Assembly (NCBI RefSeq): GCF_011765465.1 | Contig: NZ_CP050265.1 | Coordinates: 3,239,133 to 3,303,132, forward strand | Direction: 5' to 3' | Length of the DNA stretch: 64,000 bases | From: Erythrobacter sp. | Lineage (GTDB): Bacteria > Pseudomonadota > Alphaproteobacteria > Sphingomonadales > Sphingomonadaceae | Shown here: piece by piece, positions 21,102 to 29,764 of the stretch | How positions within the stretch are numbered: position 1 is the first letter of the stretch | Layout: the number at the start of each line of letters is the position of its first letter | Notes under the pieces: model-generated | Databases searched by the model: none | What the model was told of the DNA's origin: nothing | The model's input: the letters and a program-made list of their open reading frames with translations, nothing else | Position numbers and translations under genes: made by a program

Positions 21102-23957
21102 ATGACGCGCTTTCGCCTGCTTGCCGCCACCGCCGCCACCGCGCTCGCCTGCGGGATTGCCGCACCCGCCATCGCCGGCGAGGTCAGCGGGACCGTTGTC
21201 GATGCGAGCGAAACCATCGCGCTGCGTGCCGTGCAGGTCGAGATAGAGGAGCTCGGCCGGCAGGTGAACACCGAGCGCGGCGGGACCTTCACTTTCGGCG
21301 AGGTTCCCGCAGGCACCTACACCATCACCGCGCGCTATGTCGGGGCGGACCCGGTGTCGAAGCGCGTCACCGTGCCCGAAACCGGCGCGATCACGGTCGA
21401 TTTCGCGCTCGGCCAGTCGGGCAGCCAGATCCTCGTCGTCGGCCAGGGCGCGAGCCAGGCCAGCGCCCTTTCGAGAAAGCGCGCCGCTGACGGCATTTCC
21501 GACGTCCTCACGCGCGATGCGATCGGCCAGTTCCCCGACCAGAACGTCGCCGAAAGCCTGCGCCGCCTGCCCGGCATCAACGTCCTCAACGACCAGGGCG
21601 AAGGCCGCTTCGTCGCGGTGCGCGGGCTCGACCCCAATCTCAACGCCACCTCGGTCAACGGCGTGCGCATCCCATCGCCCGAAGGCGATATTCGCGGGGT
21701 CGCATTGGATGTCGTCTCAAGCGAGATCATCGAATCGATCGAGGTGAAGAAATCGCTCACCCCCGACATGGACGCGGACACGATCGGCGCCTCGATCGAG
21801 ATCAACACGACCAGCGCCTTCGACCGCAAGGAAGACCTCTATGTCGTCAAGCTGGGCGGCAGCTACAACGAATTGCGCGACACGCTGACCCCCGATCTCG
21901 GCGCGGATTTCTCCACCAAGCTGTCCGACAATTTCGGCGTTTCGGGCGGGATCAGCTTCTACAACCGCGAATTCCAGACCGATAACGTCGAGGCCGACGA
22001 CTGGACCGAGGACGGCGGGCTGATCTACGCCGAGGAAGTCCAGTACCGCGACTACCTCGTCGAGCGCGAACGCATCAGCGCGACCCTGGGCTTCGACGCG
22101 CGCGTGGGCTCATCCACCGAGCTTTACCTGCGCGGCGTGTTCAGCCAGTTCGACGACCAGGAATTCCGCCGCCGCCTGACCTTCGACCTTGGCGATGCGA
22201 ACGTCTCGGGCAATGGCCTCAGCCCCGTGTTCGACGACATCCGCGATCCGACCGACCCGGACGACGAGGCGGCAATCGCGATCGAGCGCGACATCAAGGA
22301 CCGCTTCGAACGCCAGCGCATCCGCACCGTCACCTTTGGCGGGGAAAGCCGCTGGGACGGCCTGTTCGCGGAATATTCGGTAAGCTGGGCGAAGTCCTCC
22401 GAATTCGAGAACGGCTCGGTCGATCCCACGATCTTCGTCGGCGAATTCGAGGATTCGGGCCTCGGCATCGGCTTCGACTATTCGAACCCGCGCGTGCCCG
22501 CCTATAATGTCACCGGCAACACCGCCGACTTCCTCGACCCCTCCTTCTACGAACTCGACGAGATCGAACTGACCGCGCTGTCGGATGCCGAGGACGAGGA
22601 ATTCGCCGCGCGCTTCGACCTCGGCCACGAATGGTACACCGAGGCGGGCACGATCACGCTGCAGGGCGGCCTCAAGGCGCGCTGGCGCGAAAAGCGCTTC
22701 AACGGCGAGATCGAGTTCTACGAACGCGACGACTACACGCTCGCCGATGTGCTGGGCGAAGGGCCGTCGAACACGCTAGCGGACCTCAACCCGCTGCCGG
22801 GCCTGACGCAGGCGACCGATTTCTTCCGGTCCAATTTCAACACCTTCGAGCTTAACGCCGTCGACACCGCGCTCGACAGCGCGAACGAGGACTATGTGGC
22901 CGAGGAAGACATTTTCGCAGGCTACCTCCTCGGCCGGTTCGAGAACGACCAGTGGCTCGTCATCGGCGGCGTGCGCTACGAGCGGACCGACAACCGCCTG
23001 TCGGGCTTCGAGACCGCGCTGTTCGAGGCAGGCCAGGACCTGCCCGGCGGCGGGGTCGCGGCCGACGACACGGTGATCGTCACGCCGGTCGAATTCGAGC
23101 GCGATTACGACCACTGGCTGCCCAGCCTCAACATCCGCTACACGCCGATGCCCGAATTCGTGATGCGCTTCGCCGGCTATCGCAGCCTCGTGCGTCCGAA
23201 CCTCGAACAGCTCGCCCCGCGCTTCGAACTCGACGAGAACCGCGAGGCGGTGATCGGCAACCCGACGCTCCAGCCGTTCGAAGCCTGGAACCTCGATGCC
23301 AGCTTCGAATATTACATGAGCAGCAACGGCGCGATCACCGCGGCGGTGTTCTACAAGGACATCGACAATTACGTGACGACGCTGGTGCTCGACCAGCCGG
23401 GCAGCATTTTCGGGGTCGATTACGAACAGGGCGAGACTTTCGTGAACGGCCCGGCGGCGGAGATCTTCGGGATCGAGCTGGGCTTCTACCAGCGGCTCGA
23501 TTTCCTCCCCGGTTTCCTCGACGGGCTGCTGGTGCAGGCGAATTACACCTACACCGACGCGAGCGGGCTGATCGCGGACGGGGACGTGGGCGACATCACC
23601 GCGGCGCCCACCTTCCGCGAGATCGCGCTTCCCGCCACCAGCGAGAACACGTTCAACGTCGCGCTCGGTTACGACAAGGGGCCGCTGAGCCTGCGCCTTG
23701 CCGGAACCTATCGCGACGGCTTCCTCGACGAGGTCAACGGCGACGGCCCGGAATTCGACCGCTTCACCGACAGCCTGTTCCAGCTCGATTTCACCGCGCG
23801 CTATCGCGTCACGAACAACGTCCAGGTCTATTTCGACTGGATCAACATCAACGACGCGGAATTCTACGCCTTCAACCGGCTCGGCGGGCGGCAGAACCTG
23901 TTGCAGTTCGAACGCTACAACTGGACGATGAAGGGCGGCGTTAGGCTGACCTTCTGA
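21102..23957 (+). CDS. TonB-dependent receptor with N-terminal carboxypeptidase-regulatory-like domain
   Basis: A 951-residue outer-membrane receptor. A signal peptide (residues 1-26, ending AIAG) is followed by a small beta-sandwich domain (GEVSGTVVDASETIALRAVQVEI, about residues 26-105), a TonB plug (VLTRDAIGQFPDQNVAESLRRLPGINV, about 120-270) and a long beta-barrel ending in LTF, the usual C-terminal aromatic. This is the TonB receptor subtype common in Sphingomonadales and Caulobacterales. The start ATG follows GAGGGGGA at 21089-21096. Thirteen bases downstream begins a beta-propeller phytase, so the substrate is probably phytate or a released inositol phosphate; this is inferred from context only. 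Confidence 0.92.
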   Translation: MTRFRLLAATAATALACGIAAPAIAGEVSGTVVDASETIALRAVQVEIEELGRQVNTERGGTFTFGEVPAGTYTITARYVGADPVSKRVTVPETGAITVDFALGQSGSQILVVGQGASQASALSRKRAADGISDVLTRDAIGQFPDQNVAESLRRLPGINVLNDQGEGRFVAVRGLDPNLNATSVNGVRIPSPEGDIRGVALDVVSSEIIESIEVKKSLTPDMDADTIGASIEINTTSAFDRKEDLYVVKLGGSYNELRDTLTPDLGADFSTKLSDNFGVSGGISFYNREFQTDNVEADDWTEDGGLIYAEEVQYRDYLVERERISATLGFDARVGSSTELYLRGVFSQFDDQEFRRRLTFDLGDANVSGNGLSPVFDDIRDPTDPDDEAAIAIERDIKDRFERQRIRTVTFGGESRWDGLFAEYSVSWAKSSEFENGSVDPTIFVGEFEDSGLGIGFDYSNPRVPAYNVTGNTADFLDPSFYELDEIELTALSDAEDEEFAARFDLGHEWYTEAGTITLQGGLKARWREKRFNGEIEFYERDDYTLADVLGEGPSNTLADLNPLPGLTQATDFFRSNFNTFELNAVDTALDSANEDYVAEEDIFAGYLLGRFENDQWLVIGGVRYERTDNRLSGFETALFEAGQDLPGGGVAADDTVIVTPVEFERDYDHWLPSLNIRYTPMPEFVMRFAGYRSLVRPNLEQLAPRFELDENREAVIGNPTLQPFEAWNLDASFEYYMSSNGAITAAVFYKDIDNYVTTLVLDQPGSIFGVDYEQGETFVNGPAAEIFGIELGFYQRLDFLPGFLDGLLVQANYTYTDASGLIADGDVGDITAAPTFREIALPATSENTFNVALGYDKGPLSLRLAGTYRDGFLDEVNGDGPEFDRFTDSLFQLDFTARYRVTNNVQVYFDWININDAEFYAFNRLGGRQNLLQFERYNWTMKGGVRLTF

Positions 23958-23970
23958 TAGGGGGCGCACG

Positions 23971-25014
23971 ATGCTGAAACCCTTTCACGCCTTTTCGCTC
24001 GTCACGCTGGGGATCGCGGCGGCCTGTGCCTCCATTCCCGTGACGGGCGACCCGGCGGTGACGGTGACGGCGGTGGCCGAGACCGTGCCGGTGGGGACCA
24101 CCAACGAGGACGCCGCCGACGATCCCGCGATCTGGCGCAACCCGGCCGATCCGGCGAAAAGCCTGATCGTCGGGACCGACAAGAAAGGCGGGCTTTACGT
24201 CTACGACCTTGCCGGGCGCGAGGTTTCCTTCCTGCCCGCGCCGGGGCTCAACAATGTCGCCATCGCCGAATTGCCCGACGGGCGGGTGCTGACGCTGGCG
24301 AGCGACCGGAGCGATCTCGCCACGGCGCATATCCACGTCGCGCGGCTCGACACCGCGACAGGCTCGCTCACCCCGATGGCGCGCATCGCGGTCGGGCCGG
24401 GCGAGGGCTATGGCATCTGCATCGGCGCAGTCGATGCGGACGGCTCCTTCGCCGTGTTCAGCGCGCCCAAGGAAGGGACGATCTACCGCACCGCGCTCGC
24501 GCTGGAAGGGGAGAGGGTCACAGGCCGGACCGACACGCTCGCCACCGTCCCCTCCCAGCCGGAAGGCTGCGTCGCGGATCCGCGCACGAACACGCTCTAT
24601 GTCGGTGAAGAGGCTGCTGGCATCTGGGCAATCGACATGGAAACGGGCGCGAAGGAGCTGGTCGCGCGCGTCGACAACCGCCTGCTGGTCGCCGATGTCG
24701 AGGGGCTGGCGCTCGCCCCCGAAGGCAGCGACGGCGGCTGGCTCGTCGCCTCCAGCCAGGGCGACAACGCCTATGCCGTCTTCCGCCTGCCCGGAATGGA
24801 GCCGCTCGGCCGCTTCCGCATCGGCGCGGGCGCTTTCGGCGGCACGGAGGAGACCGACGGGATCGAACTCGATGCGCGCTCCTTCGGCCCGGCCTTTCCG
24901 GGCGGGGCGTTCGTGGCGCAGGACGGGGTGAACGAAGACGCTGCGCAGAACTTCAAGCTGGTACGCTGGGACGCGGTTCTGGCCGCGCTCGAAGGGGCTG
25001 CGGGCGCGCGCTGA
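23971..25014 (+). CDS. Beta-propeller phytase (3-phytase)
   Basis: A 347-residue secreted phytase that removes phosphate from inositol hexakisphosphate. The N-terminus is a lipoprotein-type signal (LGIAAAC, Cys20). Beta-propeller phytase signatures are visible: NEDAADDPAIWRNPAD (calcium/phosphate-binding loop), GLNNVAIAELPDGR, YGICIGAV, DVEGLAL, and near the end DGIELDA with FVAQDGVNEDAAQNFKLVRW. The length is usual for the family. It lies 13 bp behind the TonB receptor gene with GGGGG upstream of its ATG and is surely in the same operon; together they form a phosphorus-scavenging pair. Likely regulation by phosphate limitation is inference; I could not find a convincing Pho box in the 189 bp upstream of the receptor. 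Confidence 0.92.
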   Translation: MLKPFHAFSLVTLGIAAACASIPVTGDPAVTVTAVAETVPVGTTNEDAADDPAIWRNPADPAKSLIVGTDKKGGLYVYDLAGREVSFLPAPGLNNVAIAELPDGRVLTLASDRSDLATAHIHVARLDTATGSLTPMARIAVGPGEGYGICIGAVDADGSFAVFSAPKEGTIYRTALALEGERVTGRTDTLATVPSQPEGCVADPRTNTLYVGEEAAGIWAIDMETGAKELVARVDNRLLVADVEGLALAPEGSDGGWLVASSQGDNAYAVFRLPGMEPLGRFRIGAGAFGGTEETDGIELDARSFGPAFPGGAFVAQDGVNEDAAQNFKLVRWDAVLAALEGAAGAR

Positions 25015-25060
25015 GCGGGCCTGCCGGGCGGCATTACTAACATAGGTTTCAGCGGTTTAC

Positions 25061-25099
25061 CGCAAGAATGCTGCGCTGCAGCATGACTGAATTCTTGCG
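25061..25099 (+). terminator. Nested inverted repeat downstream of phytase
   Basis: CGCAAGAAT at 25061-25069 is the exact complement of ATTCTTGCG at 25091-25099. Inside it ATGCTGC (25068-25074) pairs with GCAGCAT (25078-25084) around a three-base loop. The structure begins 47 bp past the phytase stop. There is no T-run, so it may be a transcript-end or stabilising hairpin for the phytase operon, or part of the control region of the next receptor gene. Confidence 0.4.
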
Positions 25100-25154
25100 C
25101 TCGACTTGCCGCCATTTCCGCGCGAACGGCGAGCATGGCAAAATTGCAACATAG

Positions 25155-25227
25155 TTACGCCAAATATTTCAGCGGCATTACAATCTGGCGTAAGCGCCTT
25201 GACACCCTTCGCGGCTGCATCAATCCT
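25155..25227 (+). promoter_or_regulatory. Candidate promoter and operator of the second TonB receptor
   Basis: TTGACA at 25199-25204 is a perfect -35 box; 17 bp later AATCCT (25222-25227) is a weak -10 candidate, about 30 bp before the start codon at 25257. Immediately upstream, TTACGCCA (25155-25162) and TGGCGTAA (25186-25193) form a perfect 8-bp inverted repeat separated by 23 bp, a plausible two-half-site regulator target. The region is distinctly AT-rich compared with its surroundings. Confidence 0.4.
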
Positions 25228-25256
25228 GCTGCAATGCAACAGAAAAAGGGGCAGTC

Positions 25257-28200
25257 ATGAACGTCGCGAAGCTCTCCACCCACGCTCTCCTGCTCGCCGC
25301 GGCGAGCGCCCTTCCGATGGCCGCCCAGGCGCAGGAAGCCCCCGACACCGCCGAACCCCCGGCCGAGGAAGAGAAGGCGATCATCGTCACCGGCTCGCGC
25401 ATCGCGGTCGATCCCAATCTCGGCTCCGCCGCCCCGATTACCGCGGTCGACGGCGAAGTGCTGACCCAGTCGGGCACGGCCGACGTGGTCGACGTGCTGC
25501 GCGACGTGCCCGCGCTCTCGACCTCGACCACCACCGAAGCCTCGATCGACGGGGTCTTCGGCGAAGCGGTCGGCCAGTCGATCCTCAACCTGCGCGGCCT
25601 CGGATCGAACCGCACTCTGGTGCTGGTCAACGGCCGTCGTCACGTCTCGGGCGTCGCGGGCGAGCAGGCGGTGGACATCAACTCGATCCCCTCCGCCCTC
25701 ATCGAGCGGGTCGAAGTGCTGACCGGCGGCGCGTCCTCGGTCTACGGCGCGGACGCGGTCACGGGCGTCGTCAACTTCATCCTGCGCGAGGATTTCGAGG
25801 GGCTCGAGGCGAACGTGCAATCCGGCCTCTCCTCGCGCGGGGACGCCTTCCGCATCAACGGCGACCTCACCTGGGGCATGAATTTCGCCGACGGGCGCGG
25901 CAATTTCGTGATCTCGGGCGAATATGCCTATGGCGAGGAGCTGCAGTTCGGCGACCGCTCCTTCACCCGCAACAACGGCATTTTCGACGACCAGGACAAC
26001 CCCGCGCTGCGTTTCCAGGCGGGCGACATCGGCGCGGACACGCCCAATTTCGCGCAGTTCTATGCCGTGGGCGCGGGCGGTTTCCCGACCGGCTTTCCGA
26101 TCCTCAGCGCCGATGCCTTCAGCCAGCGTTTTCTCGACCAGTTCGGGGTCGCGCCCAACCTGACGGCGGCGGAACTGGCGCTGATCGACCGCGCGGCCAA
26201 TGCCCCGCGGCGCTTCATCGCGGCCGATCCGCGCTTTTCGCTGTCCTCGGCGGGCGGGGTGGTCGCGCCCGGCGACATCGGCCTGTCCGACGGCCCCGAC
26301 ATCAACGGCAACGGCGTGCCCGACTGCCTCGAAAGCTCGGTCGGCTTCAACTCGACTTTCAATCCCGGCGCTTTCGGCCTTGCGGGCGGCTGCGCGGTGA
26401 TCAATCCCGACGGTTCGGTCGGGGTCTACCAGGACGGCACGATCACCGGCCTGTTCAACCAGTTCGGCGGCCCCGGCATCCAGAACAATTTCGACGTCAA
26501 CTCGCTCATCCCGGAAACCGAGCGGTGGTCGGTCAACACCAACCTGACCTACGAAATCTCGTCCGAGGCGACGCTCTTCTTCGAGGGCAAGTATGTCTCG
26601 AACTCGGCCGAATTCCAGGCCCAGCCCAACACCTTCTACGACCTGCTGACGATCCGGGCGGACAACCCCTTCATCACGCCCGACCTGCAGCCCTTCGTCG
26701 CGCCGCTGTTCTTCGGCGGGGGCGAGGGGCTCTACATCACCCGCGACCCGGCGGACCTGGGGCCGAACCGCAACCGCAACGAGTTCGAGACCTGGCGCTT
26801 CGTCGGCGGGATGCGCGGCGACATCACCGACCATTTCTCCTACGAGATCGCGGCCAATTACGGCAAGTTCAACCAGACCACGAACGACGCCAACCGCGTC
26901 ATCATGGACCGTTTCTTCGCCGCGATCGACGTGACGAGCGATGCGGCGGGCAACCCGATCTGCCGGTCCGACATCGACCCGACCCCGCCCGCGACCACGC
27001 CGTTCGGCATTCCGGCGGGCGATCCGGGCTTCTTCACCTTCAACCCCGGCGACGGGTCGTGCCGCCCGGCCAACATCCTCGGCGGGATCGGCGCGATCAG
27101 CCAGGACGCGATCGACTTCATCACCACCACGGTGGTCAATGAATTCGAGCTCGAACAGCTCGTCTTCAGCGCGATCTTCAGCGGCGACACCGGCGCTTTC
27201 TTCGAATTGCCGGGCGGCCCGGTCGGCTTTGCCGGCGGCTTCGAATTCCGCGAGGAGAAGAGCACCTCCGAATTCGACCCGCTGGTGCGCGGCGTCGTGC
27301 CGGTCAACACGCCCGATGCCAATGCCGGCGACCTCGTCTCCGACCTGCCGAACTCGCAGAACTCGCTGGTGTTCGATCCCGCCACGACGATCGCCAATGC
27401 GGGCGGCGAATTCACCGTCTACGACCTGTTCGCCGAAGTCCGCCTGCCGTTCCTTGCGGGCGTGCCCTTCGCCGAAATCCTCGAAGTGTCGGGCGCGGCG
27501 CGCTATTCCGACTATTCGACCGTCGGCAGCACCTTCACCTGGAACGTGAGCGGCCTCTACGCGCCGAGCGAGGACATCCTGTTCCGCGGCACCTATGCCA
27601 AGGCGGTGCGCGCGCCGAACATCAACGAGCTGTTCAACCCGGCGCAGGGCGCTTTCTTCCGCCCGTTCGACCCGTGCGACGTGAACAACCTCGCCACCGC
27701 GCAGGACCCGGCGCTGCGGCAGGCGAACTGCACCGCCTTCTTCGACCAGATCGGTTTCGACCCGACGCTGGGGACGGGGACCTATTCCTACGTCGATCCG
27801 CTGACCGCGCGCTTCTCGGGCTCGGTCTCGGGCAACCCCGACCTGCAGGAAGAAACCGCGACGACCTGGACCGTGGGCGTGCAGCTCACCCCGTCCTTCG
27901 TCCCCGGCCTCGCGGTCAGCGTCGATTATTACAATATCGAGATCGAGGACGCGATCAACGCCGTGGCGGCGCAGGACATCGTCGACAACTGCGTCGACAG
28001 CGCGACGATCGACAACGGCTTCTGCCCGCTGATCGACCGCAACCCGCTGACCGGCGGCTTCACCTTCCTGCGCCAGACTTCGGTCAACTTCGCGCGGCAG
28101 GAAACCGCCGGGATCGAGGCGGCGCTGCGCTACGGCTTCGACATCGGCGAGCACGGCTTCACGCTCGATGCGAGCGGGACCTGGGTCGACAAGCTCAACA

Positions 28201-28589
28201 ACTTCTTCGATCCGGGCGATCCGACCCTGGTCGACCCCGAACTGGGCGAGCTGCAGCGCCCCGAATGGGCCGGCCGCGCCGCGCTCACCTGGGACTGGAA
28301 GGGCTTCTCGCTGACCTGGTCGACGACCTATTTCGACAGCATGGGCCTGCGCGCGGTCGAGATCGAGGAAGTCGGGACCACCGGCAGCGACACCTTCTCG
28401 CCCGCCAACGGCCTCGCCGACGACACCTTCATCCACGACATCGCCTTCACCTTCGACGTGAACGACACCTTCGACGTCTATGGCGGGGTGAACAACGTGT
28501 TCGACGAAAGGCCGTTCGTCACCGAACAGGCTTTCCCGACCAGCCCGGTCGGCACGCTGTTCTTCCTCGGGGTGCGCGCGCGTATGTGA
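25257..28589 (+). CDS. Large TonB-dependent receptor
   Basis: A 1110-residue outer-membrane receptor for active uptake of an unknown substrate. It has a signal peptide (1-25, ending MAAQAQ), a TonB-box-like stretch EEEKAIIVTGSRI, the plug domain with LRGLGSNRTLVLVNGRRHV and LTGGASSVYGADAVTGVVNFIL, and a barrel with the late GTYAKAVRAPNINELFNPAQ motif and a C-terminus typical of the barrel end (FFLGVRARM). The subtype, with insertions rich in Asn and Asp, is abundant in sphingomonads and often handles plant-type polymers or peptides. The ATG follows AAAAAGGGG. The gene appears to be a single transcription unit, bounded by a candidate promoter upstream and a strong hairpin downstream. Confidence 0.92.
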   Translation: MNVAKLSTHALLLAAASALPMAAQAQEAPDTAEPPAEEEKAIIVTGSRIAVDPNLGSAAPITAVDGEVLTQSGTADVVDVLRDVPALSTSTTTEASIDGVFGEAVGQSILNLRGLGSNRTLVLVNGRRHVSGVAGEQAVDINSIPSALIERVEVLTGGASSVYGADAVTGVVNFILREDFEGLEANVQSGLSSRGDAFRINGDLTWGMNFADGRGNFVISGEYAYGEELQFGDRSFTRNNGIFDDQDNPALRFQAGDIGADTPNFAQFYAVGAGGFPTGFPILSADAFSQRFLDQFGVAPNLTAAELALIDRAANAPRRFIAADPRFSLSSAGGVVAPGDIGLSDGPDINGNGVPDCLESSVGFNSTFNPGAFGLAGGCAVINPDGSVGVYQDGTITGLFNQFGGPGIQNNFDVNSLIPETERWSVNTNLTYEISSEATLFFEGKYVSNSAEFQAQPNTFYDLLTIRADNPFITPDLQPFVAPLFFGGGEGLYITRDPADLGPNRNRNEFETWRFVGGMRGDITDHFSYEIAANYGKFNQTTNDANRVIMDRFFAAIDVTSDAAGNPICRSDIDPTPPATTPFGIPAGDPGFFTFNPGDGSCRPANILGGIGAISQDAIDFITTTVVNEFELEQLVFSAIFSGDTGAFFELPGGPVGFAGGFEFREEKSTSEFDPLVRGVVPVNTPDANAGDLVSDLPNSQNSLVFDPATTIANAGGEFTVYDLFAEVRLPFLAGVPFAEILEVSGAARYSDYSTVGSTFTWNVSGLYAPSEDILFRGTYAKAVRAPNINELFNPAQGAFFRPFDPCDVNNLATAQDPALRQANCTAFFDQIGFDPTLGTGTYSYVDPLTARFSGSVSGNPDLQEETATTWTVGVQLTPSFVPGLAVSVDYYNIEIEDAINAVAAQDIVDNCVDSATIDNGFCPLIDRNPLTGGFTFLRQTSVNFARQETAGIEAALRYGFDIGEHGFTLDASGTWVDKLNNFFDPGDPTLVDPELGELQRPEWAGRAALTWDWKGFSLTWSTTYFDSMGLRAVEIEEVGTTGSDTFSPANGLADDTFIHDIAFTFDVNDTFDVYGGVNNVFDERPFVTEQAFPTSPVGTLFFLGVRARM

Positions 28590-28617
28590 TCGCGCGCCCG
28601 CCGCGCGGGACAGCAGA

Positions 28618-28652
28618 AAGGGGCGGGGCGCTGCGGCGGTCCCGCCCCTTTG
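28618..28652 (+). terminator. Hairpin terminator after TonB receptor
   Basis: AAAGGGGCGGG (28618-28628) is a perfect 11-bp complement of CCCGCCCCTTT (28642-28652), with a 13-base loop, starting 28 bp past the receptor stop. The T-run is only three bases, common for terminators in high-GC alphaproteobacteria. Confidence 0.7.
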
Positions 28653-28720
28653 ACATTGGGGCCCGCTTGCCTGCATGAAATCGCCTCAGGGATGACAGCG
28701 AAACGGACGGGGCGCTCGCG

Positions 28721-29680
28721 GTGAAACAGGGGGATGCACGCAAGGTGCTGCTGGCCGGGGCGAGCGGCACGATCGGCCGCGCGGCGGCGCGCGCGCTCAT
28801 CGGGGCCGGGCACGAGGTTACCTGCGTGCTGCGCGACAGCGCCTCGGGCCGCGAGGCCGCCGAGGCGCTTCGCGACAATGGCTGCGCGGTCCGTTTCGCC
28901 GCGCTTTCCGACGCCGCCGCGCTCGATGCCGTTTTCGCCGAGGCGGCCCCGCAGGCGGTCATGTCGTGCATCGCCTCGCGCTCGGGCTCGCCAAGGGACG
29001 CGCGGGCGGTCGATCACGACGCCAACCTCGCCCTCCTCGAAGCCGCCGAGCGATCGGGCAGCGCCGAGCATTTCATCCTGCTGTCCGCGATCTGCGTCCA
29101 GCGCCCGCGCCTTGCCTTCCAGCACGAAAAGCTGCGCTTCGAGGCGCGGCTTGTCGAAAGCCCGCTGGCGCACACCATCGTGCGCCCGACCGCCTTCTTC
29201 AAGTCGCTGTCGGGGCAGGTGAAGCGGGTGCGCGCGGGCAAGCCCTTCCTCATCTTCGGCGACGGCGAACTGACCCGCTGCAAGCCGATTTCCGACGACG
29301 ATCTCGGCCGCTTTCTCGCGCTCTGCGTCACCGATCCCGACAAGCGCGGGCAGATCCTCCCCATAGGCGGCCCCGGCCCGGCGATCAGCCTGAAGGAACA
29401 GGGCGCGATGCTGTGCGAGCTGGCCGGGCGCGAGCCCGCGTTCAAGTCGGTCCCGCCGGGGATGTTCACGCTCGCCTTGCGCGTGCTTTCGCTGGGCGCG
29501 CCCTTTTCCGAATGGTTCGCCGAGAAGGCGGAATACGCCCGGATCGCGCATTACTACGCGACCGAAAGTATGCTGGTGCTCGATCCCGCCAGCGGAACCT
29601 ACAGCGCCGAGGCAACGCCCGAATTCGGGACGGAGACGCTGCGCGAGCATTACGCCCGGCTGCTCGGCGCACCCCTCTGA
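28721..29680 (+). CDS. bciA: Divinyl (proto)chlorophyllide 8-vinyl reductase, BciA type
   Basis: A 319-residue NAD(P)H-dependent atypical SDR that reduces the C8 vinyl group of divinyl (bacterio)chlorophyll precursors. Beyond the Rossmann motif GASGTIG (residues 14-20), family-specific blocks are seen: VRPTAFFKSLSGQVKRV, GKPFLIFGDGELTRCKPISDDDL, LPIGGPGPAISLKEQG, and AEKAEYARIAHYYATESML with a final ATPEFGTETLREHYARL. These match BciA proteins from phototrophic proteobacteria as I know them, not generic epimerases. The start is GTG at 28721; the only nearby ATG in a useful position (28692) meets a stop. It sits alone, after the receptor terminator and before the methionine regulator. With LPOR in the same window it supports a phototrophic host. 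Confidence 0.92.
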   Translation: MKQGDARKVLLAGASGTIGRAAARALIGAGHEVTCVLRDSASGREAAEALRDNGCAVRFAALSDAAALDAVFAEAAPQAVMSCIASRSGSPRDARAVDHDANLALLEAAERSGSAEHFILLSAICVQRPRLAFQHEKLRFEARLVESPLAHTIVRPTAFFKSLSGQVKRVRAGKPFLIFGDGELTRCKPISDDDLGRFLALCVTDPDKRGQILPIGGPGPAISLKEQGAMLCELAGREPAFKSVPPGMFTLALRVLSLGAPFSEWFAEKAEYARIAHYYATESMLVLDPASGTYSAEATPEFGTETLREHYARLLGAPL

Positions 29681-29731
29681 CCGGTCCCTTTCGGGCCGCT
29701 GCGCAAATTTCGCGGGCCTCCACGATTTACA

Positions 29732-29753
29732 CATATAAAAATATCTTTATATG
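29732..29753 (+). promoter_or_regulatory. Palindromic operator upstream of the methionine regulator
   Basis: A 22-bp palindrome: CATATAAA (29732-29739) mirrors TTTATATG (29746-29753) around a six-base centre with ATAT; only one symmetric base pair is mismatched. It is a strikingly AT-rich island in GC-rich DNA and ends 11 bp before the regulator's start codon, so autoregulation of the regulator-metF-metH unit is likely. A second perfect inverted repeat, ATGGTC (29754-29759) with GACCAT (29761-29766), directly follows and includes part of the start codon. Confidence 0.7.
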
Positions 29754-29764
29754 ATGGTCGGACC

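Noticed and set aside
25155..28676. Open frame of more than 1100 codons antisense to the second TonB receptor
   Set aside because: Same reason; the sense strand carries a full receptor with signal peptide and plug motifs.
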